Notes: generated by a model not told the origin, from the letters alone. DNA of 64,000 nt from Pseudomonas sp. PD9R (GCF_019200975.1 NZ_JAHTMR010000002.1:167461-231460), one strand, 5' to 3'. Positions 41,974 through 50,954 are shown, counted from the first letter of the stretch. Made by a program: numbers and translations.

Positions 41974-43482
41974 ATGGGCAGGTTCAGCGATTTTTTCATC
42001 AAGGAACTCGGGCGCCGCCAAGTCTGGCTGTTTTTTCTGTTGGCGACATTTGTGTATGTGCTGCCATTGATCCTCGCGGACTTTCCTTACATCGATGACA
42101 ATTGGCGTTCGCTGTCGGCGGGTATGGCCTGGGCGAAGGAGGGCCGACTGTTCGCGGAACTGTTTTACAACGAGCTGACCTTCAGCAATGCCGCGCCGAA
42201 CATTTTTCCGTTGCCGTTGTTGATCGCCACGCTAGCCATGTCCTGGGCGCTGACCAGCCTGACTTTTCATTACTACCCTCAGCCGACCATTGCCCATTGC
42301 CTGGTGCTGTTGCCGCTTTGGTACAACCCGTTCTTCCTGCAAAACCTGTCCTATCAATACGACGGCCCGATCATGGTCTTGAGCGTGGTGGCGGTGATTT
42401 ACGCGATCACCTACCGCCATCCTTCGCGCGGTGTGCAATGGCTGGTGCCGTCCTGCCTGATTGCGCTCGCGGTGGGGCTTTATCAGATCAGTCTGAACGT
42501 GTTTGTGGGCCTGTGTTGCCTGGAACTGCTCAGGGCCGCAAGTGACAGGGTGGCCTGGCCGCAGTGGCTCGGTTTGATCGGCTGGAGACTCGCTCAAGTC
42601 GTGCTGGGCTGGTTGATCTACGGCGTTACTGCTTATCCGTTCATGGGGCAAAGCCGCACGCAGCTGCTGAACGAGGCGGCAGAGCCTTTGCTGCAAATCC
42701 ACATCAACATTGCCCGGGTGCTGGAAAGCGTCGTGCTGCTGTTCCATGGCGGATTTGCCTGGGTGTTTGCCGGCCTGTTGTTGTGCGCCATTGCCGGTGC
42801 GGTTCGATTGGGTTTTAGCGTCGTTGATCGCAAGGACAGCGGGCCAAGAAAGCTATTGATCGGCCTGTTGTGTTTGCTGACCGTGCCGGTCGTGATGTTG
42901 TTGGTGTCCGGTGTGGCGCTGTTCTTTCGCGACTTCAATGAAGGCGCCAGGACCTTGATGGGGTTCGCGGTGTTGCTGGTGCTGTTGTTTTACTTGAGCC
43001 ATAGGGCGCTGGCACCTATCCACGAGCGCTTGCCGCTGCTGTTGATGGTGCCACTGCTGGCGATGCTGTCGCTGTCGTTTGCTTATGGGCGAGTGCTGAC
43101 GCTGCAGAAAACCTTCGCCAGTGGCGCGTTGTTCAGCCTTGAGCACGATATGGCCAGCCACCAACCGCTGCGCGATGCCAAGCGCATTTATATGTCGGTG
43201 ACGTATTCCGATCACTGGCTGGTGTCGGCCTCGGGCTCGTTCAAACAGCTGCCGGTGCTGCACTATTTGCTGAACGTCGACTATTTCATGCTGGCCGAAA
43301 ACCTGCCGACCGTGGGAATCACCAACGTGGTTGCAGAGCGGGAGCGGCGTAACGCGACGTTGGTGGGGTATCAGGGGTTTGTGCCGTTGGTGGATAGTCA
43401 GTACTACCGGATTTACCTGATCGGCGATTACGGTTTTATCGTCTTCAAAGAGCCGGTCCCAGTTAAAACGCTGCGTTGGTGA
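41974..43482 (+). CDS. GtrIII-type O-antigen glucosyltransferase
   Basis: 502-residue inner-membrane protein with about ten helices and a C-terminal soluble domain of roughly 120 residues. It fits the type-specific glucosyltransferase that completes gtr cassettes (glucosyltransferase domain family II): early FPYIDDNWRSLSAGMAWAKEG with the acidic DD near residue 35 in a periplasmic loop, then NLSYQYDGPIMVLSV and AVGLYQISLNVFVGL. Such enzymes move glucose from bactoprenol to O-antigen sugars, altering serotype and phage receptors. The start at 41974 is one base after the gtrB stop. The third gene determines linkage specificity, which cannot be told here. A REPIN follows two bases after the stop. 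Confidence 0.83.
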   Translation: MGRFSDFFIKELGRRQVWLFFLLATFVYVLPLILADFPYIDDNWRSLSAGMAWAKEGRLFAELFYNELTFSNAAPNIFPLPLLIATLAMSWALTSLTFHYYPQPTIAHCLVLLPLWYNPFFLQNLSYQYDGPIMVLSVVAVIYAITYRHPSRGVQWLVPSCLIALAVGLYQISLNVFVGLCCLELLRAASDRVAWPQWLGLIGWRLAQVVLGWLIYGVTAYPFMGQSRTQLLNEAAEPLLQIHINIARVLESVVLLFHGGFAWVFAGLLLCAIAGAVRLGFSVVDRKDSGPRKLLIGLLCLLTVPVVMLLVSGVALFFRDFNEGARTLMGFAVLLVLLFYLSHRALAPIHERLPLLLMVPLLAMLSLSFAYGRVLTLQKTFASGALFSLEHDMASHQPLRDAKRIYMSVTYSDHWLVSASGSFKQLPVLHYLLNVDYFMLAENLPTVGITNVVAERERRNATLVGYQGFVPLVDSQYYRIYLIGDYGFIVFKEPVPVKTLRW

Positions 43483-43483
43483 A

Positions 43484-43572
43484 GATCAAAAGATCGCAGC
43501 CTGCGGCAACTTCTACATTGATCGAGTGCAAACCCAACCCTGTAGGAGCTGCCGAAGGCTGCGATCTTTTGA
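43484..43572. repeat. REPIN (GATCGCAGCC family)
   Basis: Arms at 43484-43517 (slightly drifted, CGGCAACTTCTACA) and 43541-43572. Starts two bases after the gtr cassette stop and ends nine bases before the stop of the convergent glutamate-synthase-like gene. Confidence 0.88.
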
Positions 43573-43580
43573 CGTTTGGG

Positions 43581-45200
43581 TCAGGCAGCGGCGATCTCGT
43601 TCGGCTCGAAACTGTCCGCCCGCGCCATCTGCCACATCCGCGAATAAAACTCGCCGTTGACTTCACCCGTCAGCAATTCCCCCGGTTTGAGGAACACATG
43701 CAACTGCGAGAACAACTTGATCTCGGTCGCCGACATGCGCCGTACCAAGTGCTTGGCCGACAACTGCGACGGATGCTCAAGACCCGCAGCAGCGAGCATT
43801 TCGGCCAGGCCCTTGAGCGTGTTGCGGTGGAAGTTGTAGACGCGCTGGGCCTTGTCTGGCACCACCAGCGCCCGTTGGCGCAGCGTGTCCTGAGTCGCGA
43901 CGCCGGTCGGGCATTTGTTGGTGTGGCAACTCTGCGACTGAATGCAACCGATGGCGAACATGAAGCCGCGCGCCGAGTTGGCCCAATCGGCGCCAATGGC
44001 CAGGACGCTGGCGATGTCGAAGGCGCTGACGATCTTGCCGCTGGCACCGAGTTTGATCTTGTCGCGCAGGTTCAGGCCCACCAACGTGTTGTGGACGAAC
44101 AGCAGACCTTCGCGCATCGGCACACCGATGTGGTCGGTGAACTCGACCGGCGCGGCGCCGGTGCCGCCTTCCTTGCCATCGACCACGATGAAGTCCGGGA
44201 GGATGCCGGTTTCCAGCATGGCCTTGGCGATACCCATGAACTCCCACGGATGACCCAGGCAGAACTTGAAACCCACCGGTTTGCCGCCGGACAGTTCGCG
44301 CAGTTGCTGGATGAAGTGCATCAGTTCGATCGGCGTGGAAAACGCACTGTGCCGGGACGGTGAAACACAATCTTCACCCATGAGGATGCCGCGGGTTTCG
44401 GCAATCTCCTTGGTGACTTTGTGTTTGGGCAGGATGCCGCCGTGGCCGGGTTTCGCGCCTTGGCTCATCTTGATTTCGATCATGCGCACTTGCGGTGTTT
44501 GCGCCTGCGCGGCGAAGCGTTCCGGGTCGAAACGCCCGTCGCTGGTGCGGCAGCCGAAGTAGCCGCTGCCCAGTTCCCAGGTCAGGTCGCCGCCGTGTTC
44601 GCGGTGATAGGCGCTGATGCTGCCTTCACCGGTGTCGTGGGCGAAGTTGCCGAGCTTGGCACCCTGGTTCAGCGCGCGAATGGCGTTGGCGCTGAGTGAG
44701 CCGAAGCTCATGGCCGAGATGTTGAACACCGACGCCGAGTACGGCTGGGTGCATTGCGGGCCACCGACGATCACGCGGAAACCGTTCGGATCGCTCAAGG
44801 GCGCCGGACGCATGGAGTGGCCGATGAATTCGAAACCCGACTGGTACACGTCGATCAAGGTGCCGAACGGTTTGTCGGCGCTTTCATTTTTGGCCCGCGA
44901 ATAGACCAGCGAGCGCTGGGACCGGGAGAAGGGCAGGGCATCGCTGTCGGATTCGAGCAGGTACTGGCGGATTTCCGGGCGGATGGCTTCGACCAGGTAG
45001 CGAATATTGCCGAGGATCGGGTAATTACGGCGCACCGCGTGAGGGCTTTGCAGCAGATCGAAAATACCGATCAGGCTGAGGGCACCCGTGACGGCAGTGA
45101 TCGGCCAAAGCCAATCGTGGTCGAGAAAAGGCAGGCTGGCGAGGGTAAACATCACACAGACGGCAAAGAAGGCGTAGCGGCTCAGGAGTGACAGGCTCAT
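43581..45200 (-). CDS. membrane-anchored FMN/Fe-S glutamate-synthase-family protein
   Basis: 539 residues. Two N-terminal membrane helices (about 5-50), then a glutamate synthase central/FMN domain: SAMSFGSLSANAIRALNQGA, GEGSISAYHREHGGDL, MIEIKMSQGAKPGHGGILP, DFIVVDGKEGGTGAAP. A 3Fe-4S cysteine motif CIQSQSCHTNKCPTG matches that of the large GltB subunit. It lacks the glutaminase and GXGXG domains, so it cannot be a complete glutamate synthase. Members of this short family in proteobacteria have no settled reaction. Lies alone on the minus strand between two REPINs. Confidence 0.87.
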   Translation of the reverse strand: MSLSLLSRYAFFAVCVMFTLASLPFLDHDWLWPITAVTGALSLIGIFDLLQSPHAVRRNYPILGNIRYLVEAIRPEIRQYLLESDSDALPFSRSQRSLVYSRAKNESADKPFGTLIDVYQSGFEFIGHSMRPAPLSDPNGFRVIVGGPQCTQPYSASVFNISAMSFGSLSANAIRALNQGAKLGNFAHDTGEGSISAYHREHGGDLTWELGSGYFGCRTSDGRFDPERFAAQAQTPQVRMIEIKMSQGAKPGHGGILPKHKVTKEIAETRGILMGEDCVSPSRHSAFSTPIELMHFIQQLRELSGGKPVGFKFCLGHPWEFMGIAKAMLETGILPDFIVVDGKEGGTGAAPVEFTDHIGVPMREGLLFVHNTLVGLNLRDKIKLGASGKIVSAFDIASVLAIGADWANSARGFMFAIGCIQSQSCHTNKCPTGVATQDTLRQRALVVPDKAQRVYNFHRNTLKGLAEMLAAAGLEHPSQLSAKHLVRRMSATEIKLFSQLHVFLKPGELLTGEVNGEFYSRMWQMARADSFEPNEIAAA

Positions 45201-45232
45201 ACGGTTTCCTTGGGTTCGGACTCGGTATTTTT

Positions 45233-45307
45233 AAAAGATCGCAGCCTTCGGCAGCTCCTACAGGGGAATGCAATCTATGTAGGAGCTGCCGCAGGCTGCG
45301 ATCTTTT
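45233..45307. repeat. REPIN (GATCGCAGCC family)
   Basis: Arms at 45233-45262 and 45278-45307. The right arm ends in the first base of the stop codon of the LuxR-family gene, and the left lies upstream of the glutamate-synthase-like gene. Confidence 0.9.
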
Positions 45308-46107
45308 CAGGCATTTTGTGCCTGGAGAAAAATCGAAAACAGCTCGGACTGGGATTTGATCCCCAGCTTGCTGTACATGTGTTTCTTATGGACTTTCACG
45401 GTTTCGATGGAGATTTCCAGTTTGCGGGCGATTTCCTTGCTGGAGCAGCCACTGAGCATCAAGCGCCCGACATCCAGCTCCCGGGCGGTCAACTGCGCGC
45501 CTTTGAGTTGCTGCACCGACGCTTCCAGTTGCACCCGCCAGTCGCCTTGTACCGGCGCCGGAGCAAGTGCTACCACTTCGTTGATTTCATACGGCAGGCG
45601 CTGGCGCAGCAGGCCCAATACCCACGGCTGGATCAACGACAGCAAGGCAATCTGCTCGGCGCTGAAACGCTGTTTGCTGCCCAGTGACAGGCACAGCGTG
45701 CGGTCGCCTTGAAGCTGGCAATTAAACTGGATTTCATCGGCCACGACATTTACACGAAAGTAGCGCTGGTAATACTCGGTCAGTTCGAAGTGCTCCGGGG
45801 CCACTTCCGACAAACGATACAACCCGGTGCGCGATTGTTCGCGGCACGCGATGTAGAACGGGTCAAGCAGGTACAGGCCGCGCAGGTAATCCTGGAACAA
45901 CTGATCGGGGCTGCCATCCTCGCCGGGGCTTTCGGCGAACACCTGCGGGTGCTGATCGGCGCTGAACAGCAGGACCACCCAGCTGTCGCAGGGGACGTAC
46001 TGATCCAGCAACCGCACCAGCTGCGCCCAGAAATTGGGCTTGTCCAAGGCGTCGATCAAATGCCCGACCGAACGGTGCCAGGCGATGTCGTCCAACGAGA
46101 GTGTCAT
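45307..46107 (-). CDS. LuxR-type transcriptional regulator
   Basis: 266 residues. The last 60 residues form a LuxR/GerE helix-turn-helix: LTARELDVGRLMLSGCSSKE, then IARKLEISIETVKVHKKHMYSKLGIKSQSELF. The N-terminal 190 residues match no sensor domain I recognise by eye; there is no clear autoinducer-binding WxDPV core, so quorum sensing is not supported. It is transcribed away from the RamA-like amidase gene across a 119-base gap, followed by a permease gene, so it probably controls uptake and hydrolysis of an amide or amine. Confidence 0.85.
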   Translation of the reverse strand: MTLSLDDIAWHRSVGHLIDALDKPNFWAQLVRLLDQYVPCDSWVVLLFSADQHPQVFAESPGEDGSPDQLFQDYLRGLYLLDPFYIACREQSRTGLYRLSEVAPEHFELTEYYQRYFRVNVVADEIQFNCQLQGDRTLCLSLGSKQRFSAEQIALLSLIQPWVLGLLRQRLPYEINEVVALAPAPVQGDWRVQLEASVQQLKGAQLTARELDVGRLMLSGCSSKEIARKLEISIETVKVHKKHMYSKLGIKSQSELFSIFLQAQNA

Positions 46108-46226
46108 GCATCTACCCCTATCGTGTTACCCCGGCAGCGTGATTTCGCGGCCACTTGCTTGCTGCGCATACTGGCGCACAGACAGCGACCGGGCAATCTT
46201 ACCGGCGTTTAGAACAAGGACTACCC

Positions 46227-47048
46227 ATGAAAGTCGAACTCGCCCAATTGGCGGGCCGTGACAACGACACGGCTTACAACCTGGAACGCACCCTGGCGGC
46301 CATTGCAGCCTGCGCCGCCGACACGCAGTTGATCATGTTTCCGGAAAGCCACTTGATGGGCTTCCCTTCAGCCGAGACGGTGGCCGAGGTTGCCGAACCG
46401 CTGGACGGTCCGACCGTCAGCGCAATTGTCGCCGCCGCCCGTGAACGCAAGATTGCCGTGGTCGTCGGCACCGCCGAGAACGACAACGGCCGTTTCTACA
46501 ACACCACGCTGCTGATCACCCCGGAAGGCATCGCGCTGAAATATCGCAAGACGCATTTGTGGGCGTCGGATCGCGGTGTCTATGAGGCCGGTGATCGCTA
46601 TGCCACTTGCCTGTGGAAGGGCGTGCGCGTCGGCCTGTTGATTTGCTACGACATCGAATTCCCTGAAACCGCCCGCGCTCTGGCGCAACTGGGCGCGGAA
46701 TTGCTGCTGGTGACCAACGGCAACATGGACCCCTACGGCCCGACGCACCGCACCGCGATCATGGCCCGCGCCCAGGAAAACCAGGCGTTTGCGCTGATGG
46801 TCAACCGGGTGGAAGAGGGCGATGGCGGTCTGCTGTTCGCCGGTGGCAGTGCACTGGTCGATCCGCTGGGCACGCTGCTGTTCGAGGCCGGACGCGACGA
46901 AGGGCAGTTTGCAGTTGAACTGGACCTGAAGCAGTTGACGGCGGCGCGGCAGGATTATCGTTATCTGGATGATCAGCGGCTGAAGCTGCCGGGGGCGATG
47001 GTTGAGCATGCTTCTGGACTGCGGGAGCTGATGATTCCCAAGGGCTGA
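46227..47048 (+). CDS. nitrilase-superfamily amidase, RamA-like
   Basis: 273-residue cytosolic carbon-nitrogen hydrolase. The catalytic Glu-Lys-Cys triad is visible: E in MFPESHLMGF (near 41), K in YRKTHLW (near 110) and C in LLICYDIEFPE (near 144). The pattern VELAQLAGRDNDTAYNLERT near the start, and NGNMDPYGPTHRTAIMARAQ later, strongly resemble the R-stereoselective amidase RamA of Pseudomonas as I recall it. ATG 46227 has AAGGA six bases upstream; an in-frame ATG at 46155 lies within the regulatory gap. Divergent LuxR gene upstream and an APC permease downstream suggest a small catabolic unit. Confidence 0.88.
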   Translation: MKVELAQLAGRDNDTAYNLERTLAAIAACAADTQLIMFPESHLMGFPSAETVAEVAEPLDGPTVSAIVAAARERKIAVVVGTAENDNGRFYNTTLLITPEGIALKYRKTHLWASDRGVYEAGDRYATCLWKGVRVGLLICYDIEFPETARALAQLGAELLLVTNGNMDPYGPTHRTAIMARAQENQAFALMVNRVEEGDGGLLFAGGSALVDPLGTLLFEAGRDEGQFAVELDLKQLTAARQDYRYLDDQRLKLPGAMVEHASGLRELMIPKG

Positions 47049-47049
47049 A

Positions 47050-47128
47050 GATCAAAAGATCGCAGCCTGCGGCAGCGCCTACAGGGCCATGCGATCAATG
47101 TAGGAGCTGCCGAAGGCTGCGATCTTTT
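47050..47128. repeat. REPIN (GATCGCAGCC family) between amidase and permease
   Basis: Arms at 47050-47083 (GGCAGCGCC variant) and 47099-47128. It begins two bases after the amidase stop, within a co-directional gene pair, and may reduce read-through into the permease. Confidence 0.9.
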
Positions 47129-47222
47129 AACGATTCACCACCGAAGAACAACAACACAAGATACGAAACTCTGCGCCGAACTCGGCTCTGCCATAAATCT
47201 AATAATTCCGGAGTAGTCGCTC

Positions 47223-48548
47223 ATGGCTCGTTTGCAACGCACCCTGTCATTAGGGTCGGTGGTGCTGTTTGGCATCGCCTACATGACGCCGATCATTGTG
47301 CTCGGCACCTTTGGCATCCTCGCTCAATCCACCGCCGGCATGGTTCCGGCCGCTTACCTCGCGGCGCTGGTGGCAATGTTTTTCACCGCCATGAGCTACG
47401 GCCGCATGGCCTCGGCGTTCCCGGTAGCCGGTTCCGCCTACAGCTATGTGCGCAAAGCCATCAGCCCGAAACTCGGGTTCATTGCCGGTTGGGCGGTACT
47501 GCTGGATTACCTGTTCCTGCCCATGGCGATCTGGCTGATCGGCGCCGCCTATCTCAACTCCGCGTTCCCGGCGGTGCCGCAATGGATCTGGGTGCTGGCG
47601 TTCATCGGCATCACCAGCGCGATCAACATCGTCGGCCTGAAACTGGCCAACGGCATCAACGCCTTGCTGATGCTGATTCAATTCCTGGTGCTGATCGCTT
47701 TTGTGGCGCTGTGTGTGCACTACGTCGGTGGCGATGCGAGCACGCCATTGTGGTCGATCAAACCGTTCTTCAATAGTGACATGCAGATGCCGTTGATCAT
47801 GAGTGGCGCGGCCATTGCCTGTTACTCGTTTCTCGGCTTCGATGCAGTCAGCACCCTGACCGAAGAAACCCGCGACCCACGTCGCACCATTCCACGGGCG
47901 ATCATGTTGATCACCCTGATCGGCGGCCTTATTTTCGTCGGTGTGTCGTACTTCGTGCAGATCGCTCATCCCTCATTCCAGTTCGACAACGTCGACTCGG
48001 CAGCCTATGAAATTGCCCGAAACGTCGGTGGTGACTTGTTCGTCTCGATCTTCCTGATCGGCCTGATCGTCGGCCAATTCGCCTCAGGCTTGTCGGCGCA
48101 GGCCAGCGGCTCGCGACTGCTGTACGCCATGGGTCGCGACGGTGTATTGCCAAAATCGTTCTTCGGCACGCTGCACGAACGCTTCGGTACGCCAATCAAC
48201 AGCATCCTGCTGTGCGCGGTGGTAGCGTTGCTGGCACTGAAACTGGACGTCACCACGTCGACCTCGTTCATCAACTTCGGTGCGTTCCTGGCATTCAGCC
48301 TGGTGAACCTGTCGGTGATCTTCCACTACTGGATCGGCGGCGAGAAGAAAGGCCTGCGCGAGCTGGTGCTGTTCCTGATCTTCCCGTTCATCGGCCTCGC
48401 GGCGGACCTGTGGCTGATGGTCAGCCTCGATCACCTGGCGATCTACCTCGGCTTGAGCTGGTTGGCGATTGGCGTGGTGTACCTGGCGGTACTGACTGGC
48501 GGCTTCCGTCGCCAGCCACCGGAGATGGATTTCCAGGAAGCCACGTAA
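47223..48548 (+). CDS. APC-family amine/amino-acid permease (PuuP-like)
   Basis: 441-residue inner-membrane transporter with 12 helices. It starts LQRTLSLGSVVLFGIAYMTP, continuing IIVLGTFGILAQSTAGMVPAAY, and has SFLGFDAVSTLTEETRDPRRTIPRAI, typical of the PuuP/PlaP putrescine-importer group in the APC family. GGAGTAG lies 8-12 bases before the ATG. Substrate is inferred from relatives; the next-door amidase could instead point to an amino-acid amide. It is followed by a REPIN and a convergent gene. Confidence 0.87.
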   Translation: MARLQRTLSLGSVVLFGIAYMTPIIVLGTFGILAQSTAGMVPAAYLAALVAMFFTAMSYGRMASAFPVAGSAYSYVRKAISPKLGFIAGWAVLLDYLFLPMAIWLIGAAYLNSAFPAVPQWIWVLAFIGITSAINIVGLKLANGINALLMLIQFLVLIAFVALCVHYVGGDASTPLWSIKPFFNSDMQMPLIMSGAAIACYSFLGFDAVSTLTEETRDPRRTIPRAIMLITLIGGLIFVGVSYFVQIAHPSFQFDNVDSAAYEIARNVGGDLFVSIFLIGLIVGQFASGLSAQASGSRLLYAMGRDGVLPKSFFGTLHERFGTPINSILLCAVVALLALKLDVTTSTSFINFGAFLAFSLVNLSVIFHYWIGGEKKGLRELVLFLIFPFIGLAADLWLMVSLDHLAIYLGLSWLAIGVVYLAVLTGGFRRQPPEMDFQEAT

Positions 48549-48569
48549 GCAACGGATTTTCCTGACCCC

Positions 48570-48654
48570 TGTAGTAGCTGCCGCAGGCTGCGATCTTTTG
48601 AGCTTGTCTTTAAAAAACAAAGTCAAAAGATCGCAGCCTTCGGCAGCTCCTACA
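48570..48654. repeat. REPIN (GATCGCAGCC family) between convergent genes
   Basis: Arms at 48570-48601 (GTAGTAGCTGCC variant) and 48623-48654, AT-rich ends inwards around a 21-base spacer. Confidence 0.9.
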
Positions 48655-48666
48655 GGTAGGCGAGTT

Positions 48667-49137
48667 TCATGCCTCGACGGAGTTGTCCGTCAGCTGCTGC
48701 TTTCGCTCGTGTTTCTGTTTGTCATTGGGCAGGGCATTGATGCAGTAGTTGATATGGTAAAAGGTGAACAACACCGAAAAGACACGGTTTATCCGTGGCT
48801 CGAAATTGTGTTCAGTCAGGGTGTAAGCCCTGATTGCCCGTCTTACGCGAAAACACCAAACGATCTGAACCAACAAAATCGAAACGTTCCATAACAGGAC
48901 TAACCCGGGAATGAAGAGACTCACAAACATGGCCACTACACAGCCCACACCCAGCAAAACCAGGTAGCCAATCAGGAAAGTCATGCTCATGACCTTGATA
49001 TGAGTAGTCTCTTCAACTGCCGTAGAAGCTTTGTACAGCCAGATAAGCGGGTAGAGCCCCAGCGTCACGATGCAAAGCAGAAAGAGATGAAATGTCTTGG
49101 TGTTGATTTTTTCTTTAAGCGTTGAAATGTCGGACAT
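48667..49137 (-). CDS. small membrane protein, DUF4234-like
   Basis: 156 residues with about four predicted membrane helices: TFHLFLLCIVTLGLYPLIWLYK at the start, MTFLIGYLVLLGVGCVVAMF and LVLLWNVSILLVQIVWCFRV in the middle. The start pattern (F-T-L-G-L-Y-x-x-I-W-L-Y-K) resembles DUF4234-type proteins. No catalytic residues are seen and function is unknown. ATG 49137 is chosen over 49173 because conserved-looking sequence starts there and GGAT lies nine bases upstream. Base composition is richer in A+T than its neighbours. Confidence 0.65.
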   Translation of the reverse strand: MSDISTLKEKINTKTFHLFLLCIVTLGLYPLIWLYKASTAVEETTHIKVMSMTFLIGYLVLLGVGCVVAMFVSLFIPGLVLLWNVSILLVQIVWCFRVRRAIRAYTLTEHNFEPRINRVFSVLFTFYHINYCINALPNDKQKHERKQQLTDNSVEA

Positions 49138-49331
49138 GCAGGTGATCCATTTGGCGGCGGAATTGGCGGACAACCGTTAAAAAACGGTGCAAGCACGCTA
49201 CCAAACTCGTTCGTGGGAAATTTCCGGGCTTGTAAGCAGACTGTTCCGGTCTTTGTCGGGATTCAATCCTTGGCCGAGTTGTAAAGGCGTGGGATTCTTT
49301 ACACCCCTCCAAAACAGACCTTGGTTCAGCA

Positions 49332-49775
49332 ATGTCTTTTTCTTCTGATGCATCTCTCAGCGAATCCGCCTTCATCCACATTGCCGCCGCCCTGCTGATC
49401 GGCTCCGACGGTCGAACCCTGTTGGTGCGCAAGCGCGGCACCCAGGCATTCATGCAACCGGGTGGCAAGATCGAAGCCCATGAGCTGCCGGTTCATGCGC
49501 TGGCCCGCGAACTGGAAGAAGAGCTGGGTCTGGAGATTGATCCGGCGCAGGCAGTTTTTCTGGGGCAGTTTTCCGCACCGGCCGCCAACGAGCCTGGTCA
49601 TGTCGTTAGGGCGGAGATTTTTCTGCTGAAAATCGATGCCGATGTCTCCCCCGCCGCCGAGATCGAAGAGGTGATCTGGATCGACCCCGCCACCGACGTC
49701 GATGTCACGCTGGCGCCATTGACACGGGAGCTGATCCTGCCGTTTTATCGAGCTTCGCTGACCGCGATCGCCTGA
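49332..49775 (+). CDS. NUDIX hydrolase
   Basis: 147-residue NUDIX-fold protein that would hydrolyse a nucleoside diphosphate linked to another group. The Nudix box is complete: GGKIEAHE near residues 44-51 followed by RELEEELGL near 59-67, fitting GX5EX7REUXEEXGU. The first strand IHIAAALLIGSDGRTLLVRK and the SAPAANEPGHVVRAEIF segment are also typical. Substrate unknown. It starts 195 bases from the divergent membrane-protein gene, and a LysE exporter gene follows after 22 bases, probably in one unit. Confidence 0.9.
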   Translation: MSFSSDASLSESAFIHIAAALLIGSDGRTLLVRKRGTQAFMQPGGKIEAHELPVHALARELEEELGLEIDPAQAVFLGQFSAPAANEPGHVVRAEIFLLKIDADVSPAAEIEEVIWIDPATDVDVTLAPLTRELILPFYRASLTAIA

Positions 49776-49797
49776 TCATTTACGCAAAGGACCCGCC

Positions 49798-50436
49798 ATG
49801 ATCCCGCTTCAAGATTTGCTGATCTTCGCCGCTGCCGCGTTGCTGATGGTACTGACGCCGGGCCCGAACATGATCTACCTGATCTCCCGTTCGATCTGCC
49901 AGGGCCGCAAGGCCGGCGTGACCTCGTTGCTCGGTGTGGTCTCGGGGTTCTTCGTCCATCTGTTCGCCGCGGCGGCCGGTTTGACGGCGGTGTTTCTGGC
50001 GGTGCCGGTGGCTTATGAAGTGCTGAAATGGGCCGGCGCGTTGTACCTGTTGTGGCTGGCCTGGCAGGCGGTCAAACCCGGTGCCCGTTCACCGTTCGAA
50101 GCCCGGCAATTGCCGCCGGACTCGACGCGAAAACTGATCACCATGGGTTTTCTGACCAGCGCCCTGAACCCGAAGATTGCGGTGTTTTATTTGTCGGTGT
50201 TCCCGCAATTCATCACGCCCGAACATGGCTCGGTGTTCACCCAAAGCATCGTGCTGGGCCTGACCCAAATCAGTGTCAGCTTCTGCGTCAATCTGCTGAT
50301 CGCACTGTTCGCCTCGGGCATCGCCTCGTGGTTCGTCAACAACCCGAGCTGGCTGGCGCTGCAGCGCTACTTCATGGGCTTCGTGCTGTCGGCACTGGCG
50401 TTGCGGCTGATGCTTGAACAGCGCCGGATGGCCTGA
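49798..50436 (+). CDS. LysE/RhtB-family amino-acid exporter
   Basis: 212-residue inner-membrane exporter with five to six helices. Signature LTPGPNMIYLISRSICQGRK near residue 20, GAGALYLLWLAWQ-type segment (WAGALYLLWLAWQAVKPG) near 78 and LNPKIAVFYLSVFPQF near 122, all typical of LysE/RhtB transporters for amino acids or homoserine lactone. AAAGGA seven bases before the ATG gives a good ribosome site. The GNAT gene begins two bases after its stop. Confidence 0.9.
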   Translation: MIPLQDLLIFAAAALLMVLTPGPNMIYLISRSICQGRKAGVTSLLGVVSGFFVHLFAAAAGLTAVFLAVPVAYEVLKWAGALYLLWLAWQAVKPGARSPFEARQLPPDSTRKLITMGFLTSALNPKIAVFYLSVFPQFITPEHGSVFTQSIVLGLTQISVSFCVNLLIALFASGIASWFVNNPSWLALQRYFMGFVLSALALRLMLEQRRMA

Positions 50437-50438
50437 CC

Positions 50439-50945
50439 ATGTGGATCGAGCGGCTGGATGCCAGGCATGCTCTGGACTATCGGGAACTGATGCTCGAAGC
50501 CTATGACCTGCACCCGCAGGCGTTCACGTCGAGCGTGCGCGAACGCGCCGCGATGCCGCTGAGTTGGTGGGAATCGCGCCTGACCAACAAGCTCGATGTG
50601 GTACTCGGAGCGTTCGAAGAGGGCGGGTTGGCAGGTATTGTCGGGCTGGCGTTCGAGCCTCGGGAAAAGGCCCGGCACAAAGTGACACTGTTTGGCATGT
50701 ACGTGAGGGGCAATGTCCGGCAGCGCGGCTTCGGCTATCAACTGGTCCAGGCCGCCCTCGCTGAAGCGCAGGTCCATCAGGGGTTGCGGCTGATCAAGCT
50801 GACCGTCACCGCTGGCAACGACCAGGCGTTCAACCTGTACCAGCGATGTGGCTTTGTGCAATTCGGGCTGGAACCGATGGCAGTGCGGGTGGGCGAGGAT
50901 TACTTCGACAAGATCCATATGTGGCGTGAAGTCTCGCCGCTATAA
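50439..50945 (+). CDS. GNAT-family N-acetyltransferase
   Basis: 168 residues with the acetyl-CoA loop in MYVRGNVRQRGFGYQLVQAAL (QRGFG fits Q/R-x-x-G-x-G/A) near 88-108, preceded by GLAGIVGLAFEPREK and followed by LTVTAGNDQAFNLYQRCGF, the standard motif B of small GNAT enzymes. Acceptor unknown; being directly next to an exporter gene suggests a shared detoxification or amino-acid-derivative role, which is only inference. Confidence 0.88.
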   Translation: MWIERLDARHALDYRELMLEAYDLHPQAFTSSVRERAAMPLSWWESRLTNKLDVVLGAFEEGGLAGIVGLAFEPREKARHKVTLFGMYVRGNVRQRGFGYQLVQAALAEAQVHQGLRLIKLTVTAGNDQAFNLYQRCGFVQFGLEPMAVRVGEDYFDKIHMWREVSPL

Positions 50946-50954
50946 AGGTATCCA

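Noticed and set aside
45307..46107. LuxR gene considered as a quorum-sensing receptor
   Set aside because: The N-terminal part lacks the invariant aromatic and acidic residues of autoinducer domains and no luxI-type synthase gene is nearby.
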